Positions 1 through 6,799 of a DNA stretch of 64,000 bases are shown one piece after another. Made by a program: the position numbers and the translations under genes. How positions within the stretch are numbered: the first letter of the stretch is position 1; every line of letters starts with the position of its first letter. The notes under the pieces were generated by a model. The model was not told the DNA's origin. It saw only the letters and a program-made list of their open reading frames with translations, and ran no database searches. The stretch spans positions 62,001 to 126,000 of the forward strand of contig JBMNNB010000001.1 of NCBI GenBank assembly GCA_050953725.1, in the 5' to 3' direction. This stretch comes from DTU053 sp012520115. Lineage in GTDB: Bacteria > Bacillota > Clostridia > Oscillospirales > Acutalibacteraceae.

Positions 1-1
1 T

Positions 2-871
2 CAGGGTCTGACCCGGGATTACGGCAAAGGGCGCGGGGTGTTCGACTTATCCTTCTCTATCAATCAGGGCGAGGTGTTCGGTTTTCTCGGCCCGAACGGC
101 GCCGGAAAAACCACGACTATCCGCCACCTGATGGGCTTTTTAAAGCCCCAAAAAGGCCGCTGCACCATCGGGGGCAAGGATTGCTGGAAAGACCGTGCCG
201 AAATCCAGAAAAACTTAGGTTATATCCCCGGCGAAATGGTGTTCTTCGATGATATGACCGGCACTCAGTTTCTGTCCTTCATGACAAAATACCGCAAGAC
301 AAAATCCAACGGCCGTACCAAAGAGCTGCTGGAGCGCTTTGAATTAGACCCTCAAAGCAAGCTCAAAAAAATGAGCAAGGGCATGAAGCAAAAGGTCGGC
401 ATCGTGGCAGCCTTTATGCACGACCCTGAAGTCTTAATTCTTGACGAGCCGACCAGCGGACTTGACCCGCTGATGCAAAGCAGATTCATAGAACTGCTGC
501 TCGAGGAGAAGGCAAGGGGCAAGACCATACTGATGTCGTCTCATATGTTCGAGGAGGTGGAGCGCACCTGCAGCCGTGTCGCCATTATCAGACAGGGCAC
601 GCTTGCAGCCCTCGACAATGTGGACGCACTCAAAGCTGCCCAGGCAAAGAAATATGTAATTACGCTTGAAAACGAGGAGGCCGCCGCCCGATTTGCAAAC
701 GAGGGGCTTCGTGTAAGTGATGTTTCACAAAATCAGGTGACAGTCATTGTGCAGAACAACATCAAAGAGCTCATATCCGTCATGGACCGTTATCCGGTAA
801 TAAACATCATCACGCCGAATCAAAGCCTTGAAGAGATTTTCATGCAGTATTACGGGGGTGAAAATCAGTGA
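2..871 (+). CDS. ABC transporter ATP-binding protein (5' end outside window)
   Basis: ATPase subunit of an ABC exporter. The frame is open to the left edge, so the true start lies outside; from position 38 the visible part has Walker A (GPNGAGKT, about residue 18), an atypical signature segment (MSKGMKQKVG), Walker B (VLILDEPTSGLDP) and the switch histidine (SSHMFEEVE). The last 80 residues form the extension usual in drug/antibiotic exporter ATPases of the CcmA/BcrA type. The stop overlaps the start of the next gene by 4 nt, so ATPase and permease are translationally coupled. The exported substrate cannot be read from the sequence. Confidence 0.9.
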   Translation, partial: QGLTRDYGKGRGVFDLSFSINQGEVFGFLGPNGAGKTTTIRHLMGFLKPQKGRCTIGGKDCWKDRAEIQKNLGYIPGEMVFFDDMTGTQFLSFMTKYRKTKSNGRTKELLERFELDPQSKLKKMSKGMKQKVGIVAAFMHDPEVLILDEPTSGLDPLMQSRFIELLLEEKARGKTILMSSHMFEEVERTCSRVAIIRQGTLAALDNVDALKAAQAKKYVITLENEEAAARFANEGLRVSDVSQNQVTVIVQNNIKELISVMDRYPVINIITPNQSLEEIFMQYYGGENQ

Positions 872-1668
872 TTAACTGGACTTTATATAAACGTGGCATC
901 CGGGGCAGCTGGAAGATGCTTCTTATCTTTGCCGCAGTGCTCACCATGTATTTCACCATTATCATCTCCATGTTTGACCCTGCGCTGGGCAGTGCGCTTA
1001 ACGAGTTTGCAAAAGCCATGCCGGAGCTTATGTCCGTAGTAGGCATGAATCCTGCATCCGCAGAGCTTGTAAGCTTCCTGGAGGCCTATCTTTACGGATT
1101 TATCATGCTGATTTTCCCCATGATTTTCTGCATACTAAGTACAAACAAGCTTATCGTTCGCCATATAGACCGCGGGTCCATGACGTATTTATTAGCCGCC
1201 CCCGTCAGGCGTGAAACCGTTGCATTTACTCAGATGAAGGTCATGGCCACCGGGCTGTTCGCACTTGTTTTCTATGCCACGGTACTCGGAATCATTAATT
1301 GCGAGATTTCCTTCCCCGGCAAGCTTGACATCGGAAGGTTTATTCTGCTCAATATCGGTGTGCTGTGCCTGCAGTTTTTTATAGCCGGTATATGTTTTAT
1401 CTGCGCCTGCATTTTCAATGACAGCAAATACGCCCTCGGCGTAGGTGCCGGAATCCCTGCGCTCGGATTTATCATTCAGATGATGGCCAATGCCGGAAAA
1501 GAGCTGGAAAAAGCGAAATATGCTACATTCTTCACCCTTTTCGACTCAGACGGCATCATCGCAAAGGAATCGGGCGCAATCTTTGGAATGATAGCCCTTT
1601 TTATAGGCGCCCTCATACTTTTTTCTGCGGCAATAGCAATTTTTTCAAAAAAGGACTTGCATATTTAG
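868..1668 (+). CDS. ABC-2 type transporter permease
   Basis: Membrane subunit paired with the preceding ATPase (ATGA-type overlap). The 266 residues contain about six hydrophobic segments: one near the N-terminus (MLLIFAAVLTMYFTIIISMF), four in the middle and one at the C-terminus, with the long extracytoplasmic loop after segment 1 that is typical of ABC-2 permeases. The protein ends in a short basic tail. Together the two genes would make a homodimeric or half-transporter exporter in the cytoplasmic membrane. Family assignment rests on topology and context; the substrate is unknown. Confidence 0.85.
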   Translation: MINWTLYKRGIRGSWKMLLIFAAVLTMYFTIIISMFDPALGSALNEFAKAMPELMSVVGMNPASAELVSFLEAYLYGFIMLIFPMIFCILSTNKLIVRHIDRGSMTYLLAAPVRRETVAFTQMKVMATGLFALVFYATVLGIINCEISFPGKLDIGRFILLNIGVLCLQFFIAGICFICACIFNDSKYALGVGAGIPALGFIIQMMANAGKELEKAKYATFFTLFDSDGIIAKESGAIFGMIALFIGALILFSAAIAIFSKKDLHI

Positions 1669-1691
1669 TAAAAAGGGTAGAGTATAGTAAA

Positions 1692-1806
1692 GGCTCGAAA
1701 TATGTCGGCTACTAAAGAAAAAGCTCATATTTCGGGCTCAGAGTGCCGACGGGCGGGCTGCAAGTTCGCAAGCGGTATTTACAGCTATACATCGGGAGTC
1801 TTATTC
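1692..1806 (+). promoter_or_regulatory. structured 5' leader (possible pseudoknot) of the CLC gene
   Basis: Between a -10-like TATAGT (1683-1688) and the CLC start there is a leader with two interleaved complementary pairs. CGAAATATG (1696-1704) pairs with CATATTTCG (1726-1734), and TCGGC (1705-1709), inside that loop, pairs with GCCGA (1745-1749). This is the arrangement of an H-type pseudoknot. I do not see the conserved GGNGAUGG core of the fluoride (crcB) riboswitch. The first stem covers an in-frame ATG (1702), which makes that ATG an unlikely start. GGGAG at 1794-1798 is the probable ribosome binding site. Confidence 0.45.
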
Positions 1807-3093
1807 GTGTATTCAATGAAAGAGCAACTCGCAATAACACAAAAGTTCATAACCACCTTCATTAAATGGGTTCTTATCTCACTATTGGTAGGTGTACTCG
1901 GTGGAGCGGCAGGTTTGCTGTTCCACATTTGTTTGGAAGAGGCGGCGGCCTTTAGAGAGGAGAACAGCTTTATACTATGGCTTTTGCCCCTGGGCGGTAT
2001 CGTCATAGTCGCACTGTACAAGCTGTCAAAAATGCAGGGCAAGGGCACCGACGAGGTGCTGAAAGCCATCCAGACAGACGGAAAAGTTCCGGCAGCCATG
2101 GCGCCGGTTATTTTTGTGAGTACGGTTATCACCCATTTTTTCGGCGGTTCGGCAGGCCGTGAGGGAGCGGCGCTGCAGATGGGCGGCAGCATAGGCTCCC
2201 AGCTCGGCAGGCTGTTTAAGCTCGACAAAAACGATATGCAGGTCATAATCATGTGCGGCATGAGCGCCGTATTCTCAGCACTTTTCGGAACGCCTATCAC
2301 CGCCGCCTTTTTTGCCATTGAAATTGCCAGCATTGGAATAATCTATTATTCGGGCATAATACCTTGTGTGGCGGCAGCCCTTGTCGCTTCAGGTCTTTCA
2401 GGCAGGTTCGGTGCGCATCCGATACGCTTTATTCTGCCGACAGTACCGGAAATGACTGCCTTAAACATGGTCAAAGCGGGAATACTGGCAGCCCTTTGTG
2501 CTATGCTCAGCATAGTATTCTGCCTTGCCATGAAGGAGTCGGGAAAGCTCTTTAAAAGGCTTTTCAAGAATGAATACATAAGGGTAGTGGCAGGCGGCGC
2601 CCTGATTATTGCCATTACCCTGATTAGCGGCACAAGGGACTATAACGGTGCGGGAATGGATGTAGTGGCAAGAGCCATATCCGGACAAGCCGTGCCTTAT
2701 GCCTTTATATTGAAAATCATCTTCACTGCGATTACAATTGAATCAGGCTACAAAGGCGGTGAAATCGTCCCGACCTTCTTTATCGGCTCAACCTTCGGCT
2801 GTGTTGCGGGCGAGCTTTTAGGGCTTACCCCCGGCTTTGCGGCGGCTTTGGGCATGACAGCCATGTTCTGCGGCGTCACAAACTGCCCTGTCGCCTCAAT
2901 CATGCTGAGCATTGAGGTTTTCAGGGGTCAGGGCATGGGCTTCTTTGCGTTGGCCTGCGCCATAAGCTATATGCTGTCCGGCTATTTCGGCCTTTACAAC
3001 ACACAGAAAATCGTCTATTCCAAGCTGAAAACAAGGGTTATCAACATAAATGCAAACGAAAAGATAGAAAACCTCCCGAAGGTCAATGCTTAA
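1807..3093 (+). CDS. CLC-family chloride channel or anion/proton antiporter (CLC-F-like)
   Basis: Polytopic membrane protein of 428 residues with about ten hydrophobic segments. CLC hallmarks are present: GREGAALQMGGSIGSQLG carries the gating glutamate, GKGTDEV stands where chloride-selective members have GSGIP, and GGEIVPTFFIGSTFG is the third signature. The last two resemble the fluoride-exporting CLC-F branch more than classical chloride channels, so fluoride export is possible but unproven. GTG 1807 is preferred as start because GGGAG lies 8 nt upstream; ATG 1702 sits inside the structured leader, and ATG 1816 is a further option. Confidence 0.85.
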   Translation: MYSMKEQLAITQKFITTFIKWVLISLLVGVLGGAAGLLFHICLEEAAAFREENSFILWLLPLGGIVIVALYKLSKMQGKGTDEVLKAIQTDGKVPAAMAPVIFVSTVITHFFGGSAGREGAALQMGGSIGSQLGRLFKLDKNDMQVIIMCGMSAVFSALFGTPITAAFFAIEIASIGIIYYSGIIPCVAAALVASGLSGRFGAHPIRFILPTVPEMTALNMVKAGILAALCAMLSIVFCLAMKESGKLFKRLFKNEYIRVVAGGALIIAITLISGTRDYNGAGMDVVARAISGQAVPYAFILKIIFTAITIESGYKGGEIVPTFFIGSTFGCVAGELLGLTPGFAAALGMTAMFCGVTNCPVASIMLSIEVFRGQGMGFFALACAISYMLSGYFGLYNTQKIVYSKLKTRVININANEKIENLPKVNA

Positions 3094-3123
3094 GGGAGAC
3101 AGCAAAATACAAGGAGTTATCAG

Positions 3124-3804
3124 ATGAGACTTATTTTCGTGCGGCACGGCAGCCCCGACTATAAAAACGATTGCCTGACAGAGGAAGGACACATCCAGGC
3201 ACGACAGGCGGCAAAACGCCTTGAAGGCGAAGGAATCACAAGGGTTTATTCCTCCTCCTGCGGCAGGGCCTACGAAACGGCTCAATACACAGCCGCAGCC
3301 CTCGGCTTAGAGGTAATAAAGCTTGACTTCATGCGTGAGATTCAGTGGGGCAGCATCGACGGCACGCCCATATTCGCAAACGGCCAGCCCTGGAAGGTAA
3401 CCGATAAGGCCATCCGTGAGGGGGTCGACTTCTTTAACAAGGCCGAGGAGGACAGAATCTGGACCGGCAGTAAAATATCTATTAACAAAGTGATGATAGG
3501 GGAAGCCTTAGATGAATGGCTCGAAACGCTGGGATATAAGCGTGAAGGTCAGTTTTACAGGGTAGTAGGCGACAATACGGACACGTCCGTCGCCCTGTTC
3601 AGCCACGGCGGCTCGTCAACTGCAGCACTGGCTCACCTGCTCAACCTGCCCTTTGCCTATCTTTGCACAAGGCTTTGCCCCGACTTGACCGCCGTTACGA
3701 TTCTCTCCTTCGGCAACGAAAAGGGCGAGCTTGTCTGGCCATATATCGAACTGGCAAACGACGCAAGGCACATAAAATCCAACGGCATCAGCTACGGACA
3801 ATAA
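3124..3804 (+). CDS. histidine phosphatase family protein
   Basis: Branch-1 histidine phosphatase (phosphoglycerate-mutase-like) of 226 residues. The N-terminal LIFVRHGSPDY holds the phospho-accepting RHG histidine, the SSSCGRAYETAQ block supplies the second conserved arginine region, and FSHGGSS near residue 160 gives the second catalytic histidine. An insertion between about residues 75 and 140 is longer than in small members. It starts 30 nt after the CLC gene with AAGGAG at a suitable distance, so it may be co-transcribed. The natural substrate is unknown. Confidence 0.88.
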   Translation: MRLIFVRHGSPDYKNDCLTEEGHIQARQAAKRLEGEGITRVYSSSCGRAYETAQYTAAALGLEVIKLDFMREIQWGSIDGTPIFANGQPWKVTDKAIREGVDFFNKAEEDRIWTGSKISINKVMIGEALDEWLETLGYKREGQFYRVVGDNTDTSVALFSHGGSSTAALAHLLNLPFAYLCTRLCPDLTAVTILSFGNEKGELVWPYIELANDARHIKSNGISYGQ

Positions 3805-3886
3805 TATATATCACTGATTGATTATGTCTACTGCAATTCAACATTGATTTTTGGCTATGACAAGCTGAAACTCACAGGAGAAAAAA

Positions 3887-4585
3887 ATGGAGCACAAAAT
3901 ACTTAGACTTACTATATCAGCGCAGTTTGGCAACACGGTGGACACTGTTTACCCCACGATTTTATGGGATGAAGAAAACACCGTGCTTGTGGACTGCGGC
4001 TTTATCGGCTCACTTCCTGCGCTCGAAAAGGAGCTGGCACAGCACGGTCTTACAGTAAAGCAGCTTACCGGGCTGGTGCTGACGCATCACGACCACGACC
4101 ACATGGGCGCAGCGGCCGCTGTCAAAAGGGCAAATCCCGGCATAAGGATATACGCTTCAAAAGCAGAAGCGCCCTATATTTCCGCACAGGAGAAGCCCCT
4201 CAGACTAAAGCAGGCCGAGGAGATGCAAAAAACGCTCCCGCCTGAACAGCAGGATTTCGGCAGGGCGTTTTGTGATATGCTGAGTCGTGTCGAGCCGGTT
4301 TTTGTAGACGAATTTTTTAGCGACGGCGACAAAATGCCCTGGTGCGGCGGTTGCCGTGTCATCGCCACGCCGGGTCACACCCCCGGGCACATTTCGCTTT
4401 TTGTGGAGAAGGATTCGATTGTGATTACCGGGGACGCTTTTGTCTTGGAGGACGGCAGACCCGTGATTGCAAACCCGCAGTTCACGCTTGACATGACCGA
4501 AGCCGAAAGCTCTCTTAACAAGCTTCTGTCCCTTAATGCAAAAGCCTATTATTGCTATCACGGCGGCGTGTATACTAAAGCATAG
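3887..4585 (+). CDS. metallo-beta-lactamase-fold hydrolase
   Basis: Zinc-dependent hydrolase of the MBL superfamily, 232 residues. The metal motif THHDHDHMG is at residues 66-74, a further metal histidine is in TPGHTPGHIS (about 160) and the bridging aspartate is in ITGDAFV. The C-terminal YHGG provides the last conserved histidine. No signal peptide is seen, so it is probably cytoplasmic. The start ATG follows AGGAG after 7 nt. The substrate may be a glyoxalase-II-like thioester or a lactone; the sequence does not decide. A strong terminator follows. Confidence 0.88.
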   Translation: MEHKILRLTISAQFGNTVDTVYPTILWDEENTVLVDCGFIGSLPALEKELAQHGLTVKQLTGLVLTHHDHDHMGAAAAVKRANPGIRIYASKAEAPYISAQEKPLRLKQAEEMQKTLPPEQQDFGRAFCDMLSRVEPVFVDEFFSDGDKMPWCGGCRVIATPGHTPGHISLFVEKDSIVITGDAFVLEDGRPVIANPQFTLDMTEAESSLNKLLSLNAKAYYCYHGGVYTKA

Positions 4586-4618
4586 CCGATACTCCGCCAA
4601 ACCGACCCAAAGGAAAAA

Positions 4619-4648
4619 CCCGCTGCCTTCTCCGCAGCGGGCCTTTTA
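4619..4648 (+). terminator. intrinsic terminator after the MBL-fold gene
   Basis: Perfect 8-bp stem CCCGCTGC (4619-4626) / GCAGCGGG (4634-4641) followed by CCTTTTACT, with an A-tract on its 5' side. It may also serve the convergent gene fragment ending at 4650. Confidence 0.85.
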
Positions 4649-4649
4649 C

Positions 4650-4925
4650 TTAGTTCCCCATAGCCTTCAGATATTCCGAATACGAATTATACGGCTTGTT
4701 TGTTTTAAGCCATTCTTTGAGCCACTTGTCCGCCGCCTTAGCCTTAGCTAAATCCCGGCTGTAGTAGTCGTTTATCTTTTCATTGTTGAAAGTATAAATC
4801 AGATCAGCATTATAGCTCTCACCTGCTTCAGTGTTCGGAGCTCCTCCAAGCTCCGCCCTGGTCTTTATATAACCCTGATTTGCAATATCAAATTGTTCCC
4901 GTGTAATATCAAATTCTGCATTGAA
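4650..4925 (-). pseudogene. C-terminal fragment of an unidentified protein
   Basis: On the minus strand the frame is open for 91 codons, from 4925 down to a TAA at 4650-4652. It encodes a protein-like hydrophilic sequence that begins with FNAEFDITREQFDIANQGY and ends with YNSYSEYLKAMGN. Immediately upstream in frame are two adjacent stop codons (TAATAA, 4926-4931) and there is no start codon, so this is the tail of a longer gene whose front is missing. The break falls where the base composition changes to the AT-rich island. I do not recognise the family. Confidence 0.6.
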
Positions 4926-4978
4926 TTATTACATCACATCTATTAAAATGTAAGAGCAGAGTTTATAGAACTCTTACA
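4921..4978 (+). promoter_or_regulatory. promoter and inverted repeat upstream of the PD-(D/E)XK-like gene
   Basis: TTGAAT (4921-4926), 17 bp, TAAAAT (4944-4949) form a good sigma-A promoter with a predicted transcript start near 4956. An 8-bp perfect inverted repeat, TGTAAGAG (4949-4956) / CTCTTACA (4971-4978), overlaps the -10 and the start point. It could be a repressor operator or an RNA hairpin near the 5' end. Confidence 0.6.
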
Positions 4979-5003
4979 GTCCATATAGATGAGGTGATGA
5001 AAT

Positions 5004-5558
5004 TTGCAACCAATTTTTACAATGCAGTATGGAGAGTTTGCAGTCGCAGATTATCTATCAAAGAAAATAAAAGGTACTTCTGTTTTTATTCCTGCTTCGG
5101 CACAGGAAAAAGGTATTGACTTATTGCTATATCGCTATGACAATGGGTGCAACAAGGCCAACACTATTCAAGTTAAAATGTCCAGGACATATTATAATGA
5201 CAAGGAAGATTCTGGCTATCCATTCTACTTGTGGTTTAATAGGTTCCCTGTTCAGCAAAACGCAAACTGGTATATACTGGTTGGGATATATGCAAAGTAC
5301 TCTGATGATGTTAAAAATGCAGGTGCAAAAAGCACTAAATGGGACACGATAATGCTCGCATTTACAAATAAAGAAATGTTGCAATTTATGTCAGAGGTTA
5401 AACAAAGGCGTGACCCAACAAAAGATGATAAAATGTTTGGGTTTGGCTTTGATTCAAGCAAAGCTATTTTTCAAACGAGGGGTTGTCCAGAAAATCGTGA
5501 TATGAGTTGCTACCTTATAGAAAAACGCATTGACGAAATTACACATTCATTTATTTAG
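5004..5558 (+). CDS. PD-(D/E)XK nuclease-like hypothetical protein
   Basis: A 184-residue soluble protein that I can only place by pattern. GEFAVADYLSKK gives a conserved-looking Glu helix, EKGIDLLLYR places an Asp in a strand, and TIQVKMSR follows with Q-x-K. This spacing is that of the D...(D/E/Q)xK core of restriction-endonuclease-like folds. The TTG start is supported by GAGGTG 7 nt upstream. The gene is AT-richer than its neighbours and sits just upstream of a DUF6508 gene and a CRISPR array, which fits an accessory or defence role. Enzymatic activity is inferred only. Confidence 0.65.
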   Translation: MQPIFTMQYGEFAVADYLSKKIKGTSVFIPASAQEKGIDLLLYRYDNGCNKANTIQVKMSRTYYNDKEDSGYPFYLWFNRFPVQQNANWYILVGIYAKYSDDVKNAGAKSTKWDTIMLAFTNKEMLQFMSEVKQRRDPTKDDKMFGFGFDSSKAIFQTRGCPENRDMSCYLIEKRIDEITHSFI

Positions 5559-5586
5559 TGGTATCTTATTAAAGGGGTGGTGGAAA

Positions 5587-6015
5587 ATGAATACCTACAC
5601 AAAGTTAACCGCATATTTGCCTATTCTTGAAGCTGATAATTTTGGAAAGTGGGTAGTTGATAGCAAAAGCAAAGGAACGATTGAGAGCCCTATACAAATG
5701 CCCTATGTAACTTATTCCAGAATGGCGAGACACTTTATAGATGATGTTTACACTTTCGCTGATGAACACCAAGAATACGGCCTTTACAGCTACAATGATA
5801 TTCTGTTTGAAAACGGAATCGAATGGAGTATTGTTTCCATGAGCGAAGTTGATACTTCTACTTTGGACGGAAAATGTATTACAGCCTTGCTTATGGGTGC
5901 AATTCGAGCAGATAGGTTTTCAGAGGGTGCGTTACTATACTTTTTTGAAACAGGTACAATTACAAAATGGCTTAATCGCCTTAAAGAAATAGATGAAAAA
6001 AAGAGTCTTGACTGA
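5587..6015 (+). CDS. DUF6508-like hypothetical protein
   Basis: A 142-residue soluble protein. The segments SPIQMPYVTYS, FIDDVYTFADEHQEYGLYSY, ENGIEWSIVSM and ALLMGAIRADRFSEGALL match what I recall of the DUF6508 family, whose function is not known. ATG 5587 is chosen because GGGGTGGTGG lies just upstream; an in-frame upstream extension to 5530 would overlap the previous gene. It follows the PD-(D/E)XK-like gene by 28 nt with the same AT-rich composition, so the two probably form an operon imported together. A terminator overlaps its 3' end. Confidence 0.7.
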   Translation: MNTYTKLTAYLPILEADNFGKWVVDSKSKGTIESPIQMPYVTYSRMARHFIDDVYTFADEHQEYGLYSYNDILFENGIEWSIVSMSEVDTSTLDGKCITALLMGAIRADRFSEGALLYFFETGTITKWLNRLKEIDEKKSLD

Positions 6016-6040
6016 AACAAACAGCCAAGGCTCTTTCTTT
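6002..6040 (+). terminator. intrinsic terminator of the two-gene island operon
   Basis: AGAGTCTTG (6002-6010) pairs with CAAGGCTCT (6026-6034) with one G-T wobble, followed by TTCTTT. The stem begins inside the last codons of the DUF6508 gene. Confidence 0.7.
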
Positions 6041-6203
6041 ATACTATCGTAATACTAAACTTACGGCGTGATATGGCGTGATAGACCGAGTTAGGGAAAG
6101 TAGAAATCCCAAAAAGGTAATACGGGTATCACTTATGGAGAGTTATGGAGAGATAGGGCGAGTGCCTGTTAATCTTTACAGAATTAAACGCTATGGATCA
6201 GGC
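6041..6203 (+). promoter_or_regulatory. CRISPR leader
   Basis: Non-coding, AT-rich 160-nt stretch directly before the first repeat, on the side expected for a leader given that the repeats end in ATTGAAAT on this strand. It contains two pairs of direct repeats with a 10-bp period: GGCGTGATA at 6065-6073 and 6075-6083, and TTATGGAGAG at 6133-6142 and 6143-6152. Such helical-turn repeats are candidates for integration-protein or promoter-factor sites. No clear -35/-10 pair was identified. Confidence 0.6.
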
Positions 6204-6799
6204 GTCTCTCCCCACGCAGGGAGAGTGGATTGAAATGCTGTTCAAGGTGTCAGTGAACACCTAGTCTCTCCCCACGCAGGGAGAGTGGATTGAAATCAAA
6301 CGAAGTCGCACGGACGGTCGTCTCTCCCCACGCAGGGAGAGTGGATTGAAATTCGGTTGAAGAGCGACACAGAGGTCGTCTCTCCCCACGCAGGGAGAGT
6401 GGATTGAAATCGATTGAACGCGGTACGGCAAGCTGATGTCTCTCCCCACGCAGGGAGAGTGGATTGAAATTAATGGATATTAAGCTCTGTATAATGCTCG
6501 TCCATGACAACGTCTCTCCCCACGCAGGGAGAGTGGATTGAAATATATCGCTAATCGTCATAGTATCCGTAAAAGTCTCTCCCCACGCAGGGAGAGTGGA
6601 TTGAAATACTTGTAGTCACGATGGTTATAACTGGTCTCTCCCCACGCAGGGAGAGTGGATTGAAATATCTGGTATATTGAAGCGGAACACTTATCTAGTC
6701 TCTCCCCACGCAGGGAGAGTGGATTGAAATCTTTACCGTGTCGTATTGAAATCGTCCAGGTAGACAGTCTCTCCCCACGCAGGGAGAGTGGATTGAAAT
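6204..6799 (+). CRISPR. CRISPR array, 10 identical 33-nt repeats (type I-C-like), 9 spacers
   Basis: Repeats start at 6204, 6264, 6320, 6378, 6438, 6512, 6575, 6634, 6698 and 6767. Each begins GTCTCTCCCC, has a CTCTCCC/GGGAGAG dyad and ends GTGGATTGAAAT, the form associated with type I-C. All ten copies read identical, so transcription is most likely on the plus strand. Spacers are 27, 23, 25, 27, 41, 30, 26, 31 and 36 nt. This is far more variable, and mostly shorter, than the roughly 33-37 nt usual for I-C. No cas1/2/3/5/7/8 gene occurs in the window, so the array is either orphan here or served from elsewhere. Confidence 0.95.

Noticed and set aside
1702..1806. N-terminal extension of the CLC protein from ATG 1702
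   Set aside because: The extension lies in a self-complementary leader, has no ribosome binding site and looks unlike a CLC N-terminus; GTG 1807 with GGGAG fits better.
1692..1806. Canonical fluoride (crcB) riboswitch
   Set aside because: The gene is CLC-F-like, but the conserved GGNGAUGG core and its pairing partner are not visible in the leader.
1785..2333. Minus-strand frame opposite the CLC gene
   Set aside because: Antisense shadow of a conserved membrane protein; composition is rich in Ser/Pro/Met without domains.
4536..4751. Plus-strand open frame across the terminator at 4619
   Set aside because: It spans a strong intrinsic terminator, lacks a ribosome binding site and opposes the protein-like minus-strand fragment.
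6250..6561. Minus-strand open frames of 60-100 codons across the CRISPR array
   Set aside because: They only translate the repeat units (recurrent FNPLSLRGER and IHSPCVGRD) and have no start signals.
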